From: Candidatus Zixiibacteriota bacterium
GTDB taxonomy: Bacteria; Zixibacteria; MSB-5A5; GN15; FEB-12
Direction: 5' to 3'
Assembly (NCBI GenBank): GCA_029860345.1
Contig: JAOUBJ010000001.1
Span: forward strand, 569,089 to 633,088
Length of the DNA: 64,000 bases
Below the pieces are notes generated by a model. It did no database searches. It saw only the letters and a program-made list of their open reading frames with translations, and had not been told where the DNA came from. Below are positions 27,399 to 35,973 of the stretch, piece by piece (position 1 is the stretch's first letter; each line of letters begins with the position of its first letter). The position numbers and the translations under genes were made by a program.

Positions 27399-28412
27399 TT
27401 GAAACGCTATTCGTGGATAATTGGATTATTGATAGCAGCAGGCGCGCTGTTGGTCACGATGACACCGCTGGTCTTAGCCGCCGAAACGCTTCCCGCCGAC
27501 AAGGCCGGTACTATCGGTCAGCCAACAGGCAGACTTGCTTTTGTGCGTGACAAGAACATCTGGGTTATGAATGCCGACGGCAGCCAGCAAGAATTGATTT
27601 GCGAAGTCGGCAATGCCGACGGTCGGCCCAGTTGGTCGCATGACGGTAAACAAATAATGTTCACCCGCTCCGGCATAGTGAATCTGCAGGCGCCGGACAA
27701 CACCGGTGGTGTACACAAAGTGTACGATCTGTTTATTGCCTGGATGGACTCCGCTTACGCCAACAATAAACTTTGGTGGACCAGACTGACCGATGACCTG
27801 GGCAGTCGCGATCCGGACTGGATTTCCCCCAACAAAGTAGTTTTCTACAAAGATGTCAACGCCAACAATGCCAACACCACCCGACCCAATTATCAGATAT
27901 GTACCTTCGCACCCGACGGCAGCGACTTCGCACCTTTGCGCAAGGATTGGGCCAACCCGGGCGAGGATTTTTTGATCAAACCGACCATGAACGCCAAGGG
28001 TGATATCGTATGTGTTTACTTCGAGCAGGTGAGACCGATCGGACTGGCCGTGATTCCTGCCGGGCAGTACATGATGCCGTTCGGTGACATCGCCGCCATG
28101 GCCAAACAGAATGTCAACCTGGTTGCACCCTCTTTCTCGCCGGACGGCAAATGGCTCGCTTACATCAGCAACTCGATGAACGATGGCGGCCTGTATATCG
28201 CCACCCCTGATCTGACAGAGAAGTATCTGGTAACAGCAGCGCCGATAGGGACCTACATTCACCCGATCAAACCGTCGTTTTCGCCGGACTCGAAGTGGCT
28301 GACGTTTTCGACCCAGGACGGCTCGGTATGGATTATCGACATCACCGGCAACGGTAAACGACGCCTGACCGGTCCCGGGATGGATATTGCTCCCGCCTGG
28401 TCGAAGAAGTAG
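27399..28412 (+). CDS. TolB-like WD40/PD40 beta-propeller periplasmic protein
   Basis: 337 residues starting at TTG 27399, supported by GGAGAG 10 bases upstream and by a signal peptide beginning right there (MKRYSWIIGLLIAAGALL, cleavage near residue 27). The body is built of PD40 repeats with the typical 'PSWSHDGKQIMFTRSG', 'PSFSPDGKWLAYISNS', 'PSFSPDSKWLTFSTQDGSVW' and 'PAWSKK' strands. Such propellers occur in TolB and in many periplasmic binding proteins. No N-terminal TolB domain is seen, so it is not TolB itself. A strong terminator follows. Confidence 0.87.
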   Translation: MKRYSWIIGLLIAAGALLVTMTPLVLAAETLPADKAGTIGQPTGRLAFVRDKNIWVMNADGSQQELICEVGNADGRPSWSHDGKQIMFTRSGIVNLQAPDNTGGVHKVYDLFIAWMDSAYANNKLWWTRLTDDLGSRDPDWISPNKVVFYKDVNANNANTTRPNYQICTFAPDGSDFAPLRKDWANPGEDFLIKPTMNAKGDIVCVYFEQVRPIGLAVIPAGQYMMPFGDIAAMAKQNVNLVAPSFSPDGKWLAYISNSMNDGGLYIATPDLTEKYLVTAAPIGTYIHPIKPSFSPDSKWLTFSTQDGSVWIIDITGNGKRRLTGPGMDIAPAWSKK

Positions 28413-28438
28413 ACAGTTTACTCCTACGCATAGTGTGG

Positions 28439-28473
28439 ACGCGGTCGGTGGCAACACCGGTCGCGTTTTTTTT
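28439..28473 (+). terminator. Strong intrinsic terminator with GCAA loop
   Basis: ACGCGGTCGGTG (28439-28450) pairs with CACCGGTCGCGT (28455-28466) over twelve positions including two G-U wobbles. The loop is the tetraloop GCAA, followed by an eight-T tract. It ends the TolB-like gene. Confidence 0.9.
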
Positions 28474-28493
28474 GTGGAGGGTAGTGGTGTTGA

Positions 28494-28653
28494 TGTTGCG
28501 CTGGGTCCTTCTCGCCGCAGGCGGGTGAGACCCGGCGCGGAGGCAATCAGTTTGTAGGGCGGAACCCTCTTAGCGGTTCCGCCAACGTAAAGGGGCAGAC
28601 GAGGGCGTCTGCCGCCCACAGACGCGGCAGAACCAGAAGCGGTTCTGCCCTAC
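28494..28653. repeat. Repeat block: GGGTC hairpin and GTAG-headed triple hairpin
   Basis: The first hairpin (about 28496-28539) pairs CGCTGGGTC with GACCCGGCG around an inner CCGC/GCGG stem. A 100-bp composite (28554-28653) follows. It begins GTAGGGC, holds three consecutive stems (CGGAACC/GGTTCCG, GGCAGACG/CGTCTGCC, GGCAGAACC/GGTTCTGCC) and ends GCCCTAC, so the outer ends are themselves inverted copies. Confidence 0.8.
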
Positions 28654-28744
28654 CTTCAGCTTGGCACTATCCGACACATTGGATCATCACTACCGACCCG
28701 TCTAAACAATTGACATCCAGGTAGCGTATAACCATATTGAGAGT

Positions 28745-30109
28745 ATGAAAGTGAGGAATACAGTGCTTTTGATTATGGCGCTGTTCTTACTGGTCGCCCC
28801 GATCATTTCCTTTTCCATAAGAACAGCCCAGGCTACCGATTCGACCGGCAGCGATTCTGCTCTGGCCGAAGCGGACACTGCAACCACCCCACCCCCCAGT
28901 GTACCGCTGGTTTACACCGTCGTGATCGAGGACGCCATCGGCACCGTTACCGATGAACGAATCGAAGCGGCTATCGAAGAAGCAGACGAAAACGACGCCG
29001 ACTTGCTGGTGATCATCATGGACACACCCGGCGGCTTCACCAAGCCGACCTGGTCGATATGCAAAAACATCCTCAATTCACCGGTGCCGGTCTGTACCTA
29101 TATAGCACCATCGGGCGCTCGCGCCGGTTCGGCGGGAGTCTACATCACTTATGCCTCGCACTTTGCGGCCATGGCGCCCTCCACCAATATCGGCGCAGCT
29201 CATCCTGTCTCCGGTTCCGGCGAGGAGATCGACTCGGTGATGAACGAAAAGATCACCAACGACGCCGTGGCTCAGATTCGCGCCGCTGCCGAGAAGCGTG
29301 GCCGCAACGCCGAATGGGCGGAAAACGCCGTGCGAGAGTCGGTGTCGATCACCGATAACGATGCACTGGAAAAGAATGTCATCGATTTCCGGGCTGAAGA
29401 CCTCGAAGACCTGCTGGATCAAATCGACGGCCAGGAAGCAGAACTCCCGTTGGGCAAGAAAGTGGTCAAAGTAAAAAACGCTCGCACCCGCGAAATCGAA
29501 ATGACTTTCGTGCATAAGTTCTTAAAGATCATCACCTCGCCGGACATCGCGCTCATTCTTTTCTCACTCGGCAGCCTTGGCATCATGCTCGAACTGTACA
29601 ACCCCGGCTCCATCTTTCCCGGCGTCGTTGGTGCCATCTCGCTGATTCTGGCTTTTTACGCCTTTCAAACACTGCCGATTAACTACGCAGGTGTTGCCCT
29701 GATAATATTAGCCATTGTGCTGTTCATAGCGGAGGTGAAAGTGATAAGCCATGGCCTTTTGACAATTGGCGGATTGATCTCGTTCTTCCTGGGTGGATTG
29801 ATGCTTGTAGATACGGTGGACCCGGCTTTGCAGGTATCGCTGTCGGTCCTGATAACAGTGACGATCCTGGTTACTCTCGTTGCCGGTATCGCTGCCTGGA
29901 TGGTGATACGCGCCTACAAACGACAACCGACCACCGGCAATGAAGGAATGATCGGAAAAACGGCTGAGGTGCGCAAACAGGGTCTCGTCTATGTCGATGG
30001 TGCCTTGTGGAAAGCAAGAGGTCAAACTGACCAACAACTCGAACCCGGCGACACTGTCGAGATAGTCGCCGTGGACAAACTAACACTGATTGTGAAGATT
30101 AACAGTTAA
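28745..30109 (+). CDS. NfeD-family membrane serine protease
   Basis: 454 residues with a signal/anchor (about 8-30). A ClpP-class protease domain follows (about 55-235): '[19 protein letters not shown]' and 'IIMDTPGGF' open it, the nucleophile Ser129 lies in 'SGARAGSAG', and Lys169 in '[10 protein letters not shown]' is the partner, 40 residues on, as in the P. horikoshii 1510-N dyad. Four transmembrane helices (about 265-400) and an OB-fold NfeD domain (about 410-454, 'MIGKTAEVR') complete it. It is followed after 16 bp by a slipin gene, the classic pair in which the protease cleaves the stomatin-like partner and affects membrane quality control. Confidence 0.95.
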   Translation: MKVRNTVLLIMALFLLVAPIISFSIRTAQATDSTGSDSALAEADTATTPPPSVPLVYTVVIEDAIGTVTDERIEAAIEEADENDADLLVIIMDTPGGFTKPTWSICKNILNSPVPVCTYIAPSGARAGSAGVYITYASHFAAMAPSTNIGAAHPVSGSGEEIDSVMNEKITNDAVAQIRAAAEKRGRNAEWAENAVRESVSITDNDALEKNVIDFRAEDLEDLLDQIDGQEAELPLGKKVVKVKNARTREIEMTFVHKFLKIITSPDIALILFSLGSLGIMLELYNPGSIFPGVVGAISLILAFYAFQTLPINYAGVALIILAIVLFIAEVKVISHGLLTIGGLISFFLGGLMLVDTVDPALQVSLSVLITVTILVTLVAGIAAWMVIRAYKRQPTTGNEGMIGKTAEVRKQGLVYVDGALWKARGQTDQQLEPGDTVEIVAVDKLTLIVKINS

Positions 30110-30125
30110 CCAAGGAGGGTTCCCA

Positions 30126-30893
30126 ATGACACTTCCGGTTCTTGGAGTTATTGCGTTCGCTGGTCTGGTGCTAATATTCAACATATTCAAGATTCTCAAA
30201 GAATATGAACGAGGCGTGATTTTCAGGCTCGGTCGCTTGATCGGCGCCAAAGGTCCCGGATTGATAATTCTCATTCCGATGATCGATAAGATGGTGCGTG
30301 TCGATCTGCGCGTAATCACCTACGATGTCCCGCCGCAGGACGTGATCACAAAAGACAACGTCTCGATCAAAGTGAACGCCGTACTTTATTTCCAGATAAC
30401 CGACTCGAATAAGGCTATTGTGTCGGTGGCTAATTTCTTCGAGGCAACCAACCAGATAGCGCAGACGACCTTGCGGTCGGTGTTGGGTCAGGTGGAGCTT
30501 GATGATCTTCTGGCCAATCGAGACAAGATCAACGCCGAACTGCAGCAGATTATCGACGAGCAAACCGAGCCGTGGGGTATCAAGGTCAGTGTGGTCGAGG
30601 TTAAGAATGTCGACCTGCCACTGGAGATGCAACGGGCCATGGCCAAGCAGGCCGAGGCCGAACGTGAACGACGCTCCAAGGTGATCCATGCCGAGGGTGA
30701 ATTCCAGGCCTCACAGAAACTGGCCGATGCCGCCGAGGTTATTGGTAAAGTGCCCAACGCGATGCAGCTCAGGTTCCTTCAGACGATGGTCGAGGTTTCG
30801 GCCGAGAAGAACTCGACTTTGATATTCCCGGTTCCGATTGATCTCTTGGGAGCTTTCAAGAACTATCTGGACCGCGATAAGCCTGGCGCATAA
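30126..30893 (+). CDS. SPFH/stomatin-like protein (slipin)
   Basis: 255 residues. An N-terminal hairpin-type membrane segment (about 4-24) leads into the SPFH domain (about 27-185): '[20 protein letters not shown]', '[20 protein letters not shown]', '[20 protein letters not shown]'. A coiled segment follows (about 180-215, '[20 protein letters not shown]'). A GGAGGG ribosome site lies just upstream of the ATG. It is translated with the NfeD protease and is its likely partner at membrane microdomains. Confidence 0.95.
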   Translation: MTLPVLGVIAFAGLVLIFNIFKILKEYERGVIFRLGRLIGAKGPGLIILIPMIDKMVRVDLRVITYDVPPQDVITKDNVSIKVNAVLYFQITDSNKAIVSVANFFEATNQIAQTTLRSVLGQVELDDLLANRDKINAELQQIIDEQTEPWGIKVSVVEVKNVDLPLEMQRAMAKQAEAERERRSKVIHAEGEFQASQKLADAAEVIGKVPNAMQLRFLQTMVEVSAEKNSTLIFPVPIDLLGAFKNYLDRDKPGA

Positions 30894-31356
30894 GGCGGGT
30901 GGCCCACCCCGCCGAGGCGGGGCTGTGGGATGATTTGCGGGGACAGGAAAAGTAGGTCAGGACCCTTGTGGTCCTGACGAAAAACAGCCGGCAGGGCGAA
31001 CCCGATTACTCGAATGCCTGCGGGTTGCCGTCTCAGAGTTCGTCAGAGCGGAAGTTCATGCTTCGACTCCGCTCAGCATGAGGTGGTGGCGGGTGCAAAC
31101 TGAAACAACCGGCACCCCACCCAGAACGCAGCGGCAGATGGGTTCCTCGGTACAACGGATAACGCGAGATCGCTTTGCAACTAGTCATAACAACTGAACC
31201 CAGTCCAGACTCATCCGGCGGGGCATGTCGATGGACCCTCGAAGGCGTCATTGCGAGGTTGCCGAAGGCGACCGTGGCAATCTCAATTCGTTGTACATCT
31301 GTCATGCCGAGCGGAGTCGAGGCATGAGATTGCCGGTCTCCCCCGCGAAGCGCAGG
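30894..31356. repeat. Repeat-rich intergenic block
   Basis: No independent gene. It contains a GGCGGGGTGGGCC-type GC stem right after the slipin stop, and a GTAG-headed palindrome (30952-30979, GTCAGGACC/GGTCCTGAC). A CTTCGACTCCGCTCAG element lies at about 31063-31078. A composite (31247-31328) starts GTCATTGCGAGG and ends in a GCCGAGCGGAGTCGAGGC stem; its close relative lies at 55186-55271. The last part merges into the next coding region. Confidence 0.8.
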
Positions 31357-32076
31357 ATGGCTCGCAATGACGAGGATTCTAACTTTCTCAACACTCCCGC
31401 TCAGCGGCGTACCAGATTGATCCCACTTGCGCTTTGGCTGGGGTTACTTGTTATTCCCGCCATACTGTCTGCTGCTCAGCCCGACAGTGTCGGACGGGCC
31501 TATATTGCGATTGGTTCTATGGCCCAAACGGTGGGCGGTGACATGGATGGCGCTACCTACTTTGAAGACAGCTACCGGCTCTACATGGTACCCAAAGTCT
31601 CATCCGGACTGGGACTGAAAGTGGCTCTGGGTGCGCGAGACCTGCGCGGCTCGATTGAAGCCTATTATGGTACCGCTGCCCACGATGCCGGTTGGTTGTC
31701 CATACCGTTATCGGCGCGGCGTCATGAAGTCGGGGTTAGCTGGCGCATTAATGCAGTCAGACGGTCGTCTTTGCAGTACTTTTTGATGACGTCGTTCTTT
31801 CTTCAGTTCCTACTGGTTTCAGACGGCGTCATTGTAGACGTCCCTTACAGTCTCGATGACAGACCCGAGGATGAGAAATTCTCCGGGTGGGGTGTTAAGC
31901 TGGGTCCTGGACTGCGTTACAATCTGTCGCCGCTGTTCGCTCTTCGCGGGGAGGCATCGTATGTGATTGCCGAATTCAGCTCGCTGGCCGGGCGTGATAT
32001 TGAGGGTGTCGGCTCAAACGGATTCAGCTGGTCGGTCGGCCTTCTATATGCCTTTGAGAGGTTAAAGGGGAATTAG
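31357..32076 (+). CDS. Hypothetical outer-membrane beta-barrel protein; start within repeat DNA
   Basis: 239 residues from ATG 31357. An in-frame ATG at 31324, a still earlier one at 31225 and TTG 31417 are alternatives. A signal peptide sits at about residues 22-42 ('RLIPLALWLGLLVIPAILSA'), so anything upstream of it is not natural for an exported protein. The mature part has amphipathic strands ('GRAYIAIGSMAQTVGGDMDG', 'GLGLKVALGARDLRGSIEAYY', 'GVKLGPGLRYNLSPLFALRG') and ends in a last strand 'FSWSVGLLYAFERL'. I do not recognise a family. The TTG at 31417 would place the signal peptide correctly at the N-terminus. Confidence 0.78.
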   Translation: MARNDEDSNFLNTPAQRRTRLIPLALWLGLLVIPAILSAAQPDSVGRAYIAIGSMAQTVGGDMDGATYFEDSYRLYMVPKVSSGLGLKVALGARDLRGSIEAYYGTAAHDAGWLSIPLSARRHEVGVSWRINAVRRSSLQYFLMTSFFLQFLLVSDGVIVDVPYSLDDRPEDEKFSGWGVKLGPGLRYNLSPLFALRGEASYVIAEFSSLAGRDIEGVGSNGFSWSVGLLYAFERLKGN

Positions 32077-32142
32077 GCAGGCTGGACTTGATGCCCCGTC
32101 GGTCCCTGACAGAATGCCTGGATCAAGGGCTTGAATTGCCCC

Positions 32143-32170
32143 TTGCAAAAAAACGTTTTTTGCGTACTTT
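32143..32170 (+). promoter_or_regulatory. Promoter with palindromic spacer
   Basis: TTGCAA (32143-32148), 16-bp spacer, TACTTT (32165-32170). The near-perfect inverted repeat GC-A7-CG-T6-GC (32145-32163) covers most of the spacer and could bind a regulator. It lies about 78 bp upstream of the metalloprotease start. Confidence 0.45.
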
Positions 32171-32247
32171 ATAGGGACCCCGCTACTGAAGCTCCTCACT
32201 CAGGCTTTGGTAACTGTACTCATTGTCGTCTCGAAAGGAGCCGTTTC

Positions 32248-34110
32248 ATGTTCATGTCGCCGGACAAAAAAAACCACAAGCAAACTTCTGTGCAGGTCTG
32301 TCTGACCGTACTGCTGGTTCTTCCATTAATGATGTTAACAGCCTCCGACGCTTTAGCCGATATCGCCGGCAAGCCCGAACATGTCGGACCGCTCGGTGAT
32401 GGATGTTTCACCCAGGTGATGTACGAGTTGAACAATCCGGTGGATAAGAGTGACGGTCGCTGCCCACAATACGGCATTTGCGACGACCCCGGTGTGCGAG
32501 ATACCTGGATTCCGGCGGTCGATGATCCGATCAAAGTGGTCCGGATATATTTCAATATCTTCACCGAGGATAACGGCAGCAACCCGGCCATATCGGTCGC
32601 TCACCTGCAAGAGGGCGTCGATGCCATGAACGACCAGTATCTGGGGTTGAGGATACAGTTCGATTACGACTATCGCTATATCGCCGACTCCCGCTTTCGG
32701 GACATGGATGGAGGCGGCGATTTCTATCAGGCCAAGGCCCTTTACGCTCTTGATCCGGAGTCGCAGTGCAATTTCTTTGTCGGTTCCGTCCACGATGGTA
32801 ACTCCTATTTTTCATACGGCTGTTTCCCCTGGGACCCGGACTGCCTGACGGCTCAGGGCGGCATAATGATGAATCTGACCCAGATGCCACCATACAATTA
32901 CAGCACCATGTCGCACGAAATGGGCCACAACCTGGGACTTTGGCACACCCATCACGGTGTGGCAGAGGTAACCGAGTGCGGCAACTGCTACGAATCGCCA
33001 CTGGCTTTCGACCGTGATTACACCGGCGATCTGTGCTCGGATACCTATCCGACACCAATCACCTGGAGTTGCAGCCCGGCTTCCGGTACCGATGTATGCA
33101 GCGGCAACCCGTGGTCGCCGGGCGAGCCGAATAATATCATGAGCTACTCCCCCTGGGAGTGTCGCATCAATTTCTCGCAGCAGCAGGGCGGACGGATGCA
33201 ATGCTGGTCCACAGATGTTCTCGACGGCTGGCTGGCCGTGGTGGAAATAGCTTCGGATGTCGTTGAAGGTCCGGCGCCATTGGATGTCAATTTCACGGCA
33301 ACTACCGAAAAGACCGTCCTGGACTGGAGCTGGGACTTCAATGATGGTGGCGGCGCCGATCAGCAGAATCCGTCGCACACTTTTGTCAAGCCCGGTCTCT
33401 ACGACGTCTCGGTTACAATCGAGACGCCCGAAGGGCCGTACTTCCGCATCAGCCGGGAGATGATCTGGGCCCAGGGAGACACGCTGAAGATTCCCGAGGT
33501 GGCCAGCACCGTAGGCATCTCGACGCGATTCGACGTTTATGCCGTCAACAGTCTGCCGTTGGCCGAGCTTTGGATTCCGTTTACATGGGCTGGACAAATG
33601 GATATGCAGTACGACTCGGCGACCACTACCGGGTTGCGTACAGAGTTCATGCCCGACCAGCAGCTTGTCAGCTACAGCCCATCCAACGATCGCGCCACAT
33701 ACAGGCTTCGCACCAACGGCATAAATGAACTACTGGCCGACTCTGGAGCCGTGCTCAGCTTGTGGTTTACCTGTCTTTCCGACCAGGGGTACGATTCATC
33801 ACCGATTTCGCTGACCAGTTACTCAAGCTATACTCCGAAATATGTAGCTCGTCGCGCCGAAGTCGCGCCGGTTGAGTTAAACGGTATGTTCCAGATCTGC
33901 AAGGCCGGCGATGTTGACGGAAGCGGCTTCGGGCCGTTTATCGACGACCTGGTGTATATGGTCGACTACATGTTCAACCAGGGTCCGCCGCCGCCGATAA
34001 TGGCCAACGCCGATGTCGACGGGTCCGGCTCGTTGGACATTGCCGACCTGGTTTACCTGGTGGATTATATGTTCAACGCCGGGCCGGCCCCGGTGTGCGG
34101 TACCATTTAG
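32248..34110 (+). CDS. Secreted M43-type (pappalysin-like) metalloprotease with PKD and dockerin-like domains
   Basis: 620 residues from ATG 32248, chosen for the AGGAG 7 bases upstream. A signal peptide ends near 'ALA' (residue 38). The zinc motif 'HEMGHNLGLWH' (H223, E224, H227, H233) and the downstream Met-turn 'NIMSY' (near 297) define a metzincin close to the M43 pappalysins. Cys residues around it suggest disulfides. A PKD domain (about 325-410, 'DWSWDFNDGG') follows, then a cohesin-like sandwich (about 415-540) and two dockerin-like repeats (DDLVYMVDYMF, ADLVYLVDYMF). The protein is probably retained at the surface or secreted. The substrate is unknown. Confidence 0.92.
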   Translation: MFMSPDKKNHKQTSVQVCLTVLLVLPLMMLTASDALADIAGKPEHVGPLGDGCFTQVMYELNNPVDKSDGRCPQYGICDDPGVRDTWIPAVDDPIKVVRIYFNIFTEDNGSNPAISVAHLQEGVDAMNDQYLGLRIQFDYDYRYIADSRFRDMDGGGDFYQAKALYALDPESQCNFFVGSVHDGNSYFSYGCFPWDPDCLTAQGGIMMNLTQMPPYNYSTMSHEMGHNLGLWHTHHGVAEVTECGNCYESPLAFDRDYTGDLCSDTYPTPITWSCSPASGTDVCSGNPWSPGEPNNIMSYSPWECRINFSQQQGGRMQCWSTDVLDGWLAVVEIASDVVEGPAPLDVNFTATTEKTVLDWSWDFNDGGGADQQNPSHTFVKPGLYDVSVTIETPEGPYFRISREMIWAQGDTLKIPEVASTVGISTRFDVYAVNSLPLAELWIPFTWAGQMDMQYDSATTTGLRTEFMPDQQLVSYSPSNDRATYRLRTNGINELLADSGAVLSLWFTCLSDQGYDSSPISLTSYSSYTPKYVARRAEVAPVELNGMFQICKAGDVDGSGFGPFIDDLVYMVDYMFNQGPPPPIMANADVDGSGSLDIADLVYLVDYMFNAGPAPVCGTI

Positions 34111-34430
34111 CCGCCCGGGTCCTTTGGGCCTGCTGATATACCCAGAATTCGTTGTGTTGGGTCTTGGACCCCGCTTCCTGCGGGGGTTGTGACCCGACAC
34201 ATTTGTGTGGTCGGTGTACGTCCTCGTGCGCCGACAGAGGGAGTTCGCGGGCGGTGTCGGACGACCCCGCCCGACAGCACATGCGCCACCGCCTATCCGC
34301 ACCTGGTCCTGCCGTTCTTCACTGGCGAAACCGCTAATCAGCCGGGGCGGACGCCCTACAAGATCAATCTGCACTTATTTTTTAGAGACCCCCTTGAATT
34401 GTGGGCCGCTATATATTATTATGGGTGGTT
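34111..34430. repeat. Repeat-rich intergenic block
   Basis: A long imperfect hairpin (34154-34200) pairs GTGTTGGGTC with GACCCGACAC outside and ACCCCGC with GCGGGGGT inside. A GTGTACGTCCTCGTGCGCC element follows (about 34215-34233), then a GTCGGACGACCCCGCCCGAC segment. From about 34350 to the next start there is AT-rich promoter-like DNA with TATATATTATTATG near 34411. No gene is supported. Confidence 0.7.
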
Positions 34431-34476
34431 GTGATAATTGTGGTCGAAATAAATGCCCAGATAGCGAGGTGCCTAC

Positions 34477-35760
34477 ATGACTGATACCAACACCGTGAAC
34501 CGTTCATCAATCGGATTCTCTCAGATTCCGGACCAGCAGGTGTTTGAGTATGATCGCACCTTTGGCGCCAACCATTACGGCCGGCTCGAAGTGGTCGTTC
34601 GTCAGGCCGAGGGTGCCTGGTTGACCGATATCAACGGCAATAAATACCTCGACTGCCTGGCCGCCTATTCGGCCGCCAACCCCGGCCACTGCCATCCCAG
34701 AATCGCCCAGGCCTTGATCGACGCTTTGCAGGGCGGCTTTGCATCGGTTATATCCAACGTCGTCTACACCGATACGCGAACCCTGTTTTTGAAAAGACTG
34801 GCCGAACTGGTGCCGCAACTGGGGACTCGGTTCGGGGACAACGGCAACAAAGGTCTGTGCAAAAACGGCGGTGTCGAATCGGTGGAAACGGCCATCAAAA
34901 TGGCCCGCTACTACGGCTGGAAAGTCAAAGGTATTCCCGATGGTCAACAGGAGTTGATCGTATTTCACAACAATTTCCACGGACGCATGATCTCGGTGGT
35001 CTCGTTTTCATCCAGCGATAAATACAAACAAGGTTTCGGTCCGCTGACGCCTGGTTTTGTGTCGGTTGAGTACGGTAGTATCGATGAGGTCGAAAAAGCT
35101 ATCACCAAAAACACTTGCGGTATCCTGGTGGAGCCAATGCAGGGCGAGGGCGGCATGTACCTGCCGCCAGAGGGATTCCTGAAAAATCTCAGAGCGTTGT
35201 CCGACAAAAACGATCTGTTCCTGATCTTCGATGAAATCCAGGTCGGGCTGGGACGAACCGGCAAGATGTTCAGCTTCGAGCACGAAGGGGTGGCCCCGGA
35301 CGGCGTTATACTGGGTAAGGCTCTTTCCGGCGGACTGGTGCCGCTGTCGGCTTTTGTCACCAACAGCAAGATGATGGATTTGGCTTTCCAACCCGGCTCC
35401 GACGGCTCCACTTTCGGCGGTTACCCGCTGGCCTGTGTAGCCGGCAACGCCGCTCTTGATGTCATTACTTCAGAAGACCTGACCGGTCGTTCTGAACACA
35501 TGGGAGCCATTCTCAAAAAGAAAATCGACGATATCGCTGCACGATCCGCCCATGTCAAGGAAGTACGCGGTAAGGGATTGTTCATCGGTATCGAGGTCAA
35601 CAACGGCGATGCCATGGTATATTGCCGAAAACTACTGGATATGGGACTCCTGGCCAATGATAGTCATGGCCATACCATTCGCATCTCGCCGCCGTTAATC
35701 ATTGATGAAAACGACATCGACTACATCGTGGAGCGGCTGGAGAAAGTGCTGGTCGACTAG
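34477..35760 (+). CDS. rocD: Class III aminotransferase, ornithine-type
   Basis: 427 residues. PLP fold type I class III motifs are all visible: 'NPGHCHPRIAQALIDALQGG' (about 68-87), 'FHNNFHGRMISVVSFS' (about 164-179), 'EPMQGEGGMYLP', 'LIFDEIQVGLGRTGKMFSFE' and the PLP lysine K281 in 'ILGKALSGG'. Sequence pattern and length favour ornithine-delta-aminotransferase over acetylornithine transaminase; a related omega-amino-acid transaminase cannot be excluded. GAGGTG precedes the ATG. A terminator follows; no other arginine or proline genes are near. Confidence 0.88.
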   Translation: MTDTNTVNRSSIGFSQIPDQQVFEYDRTFGANHYGRLEVVVRQAEGAWLTDINGNKYLDCLAAYSAANPGHCHPRIAQALIDALQGGFASVISNVVYTDTRTLFLKRLAELVPQLGTRFGDNGNKGLCKNGGVESVETAIKMARYYGWKVKGIPDGQQELIVFHNNFHGRMISVVSFSSSDKYKQGFGPLTPGFVSVEYGSIDEVEKAITKNTCGILVEPMQGEGGMYLPPEGFLKNLRALSDKNDLFLIFDEIQVGLGRTGKMFSFEHEGVAPDGVILGKALSGGLVPLSAFVTNSKMMDLAFQPGSDGSTFGGYPLACVAGNAALDVITSEDLTGRSEHMGAILKKKIDDIAARSAHVKEVRGKGLFIGIEVNNGDAMVYCRKLLDMGLLANDSHGHTIRISPPLIIDENDIDYIVERLEKVLVD

Positions 35761-35783
35761 GCTGGTAAATTGATATGCATGCA

Positions 35784-35815
35784 AAAGGCAATCACGAGAG
35801 TGGTTGCCTTTTTTT
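35784..35815 (+). terminator. Intrinsic terminator
   Basis: AAAGGCAA (35784-35791) pairs with TTGCCTTT (35804-35811) around an inner CAC/GTG pairing, and seven T residues overlap and follow the stem. It ends the aminotransferase transcript. Confidence 0.9.
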
Positions 35816-35955
35816 GTCGGTGTGACTGGTCTTGAGACCGGCAGCGCGGATAGTGTGGCCTGTCGCTTTTCTTTAGCAGGGCGGGCCCGTCTTCGCTTGC
35901 GCGCCGCGGCGTGAACCTGCCACATCGTCAGGACCACAGAGGTCCTGACCTGCGA
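35816..35955. repeat. Repeat block
   Basis: It contains a 42-bp element (35880-35921) beginning GGCGGGCCCGTCTTCGC; two copies in the other orientation lie at 55517-55558 and 54919-54960 with only a few mismatches. A GTCAGGACC/GGTCCTGAC palindrome follows (about 35927-35949). Confidence 0.8.
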
Positions 35956-35973
35956 GGAGAGTTGTTGACCAAC

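Noticed and set aside
27399-28412. TolB of the Tol-Pal system
   Set aside because: PD40 repeats are present but the N-terminal TolB domain and neighbouring tol/pal genes are absent.
34477-35760. Acetylornithine aminotransferase (argD) assignment
   Set aside because: Length and motifs favour the ornithine-delta type and no arginine genes are nearby; kept as ornithine-type with moderate certainty.
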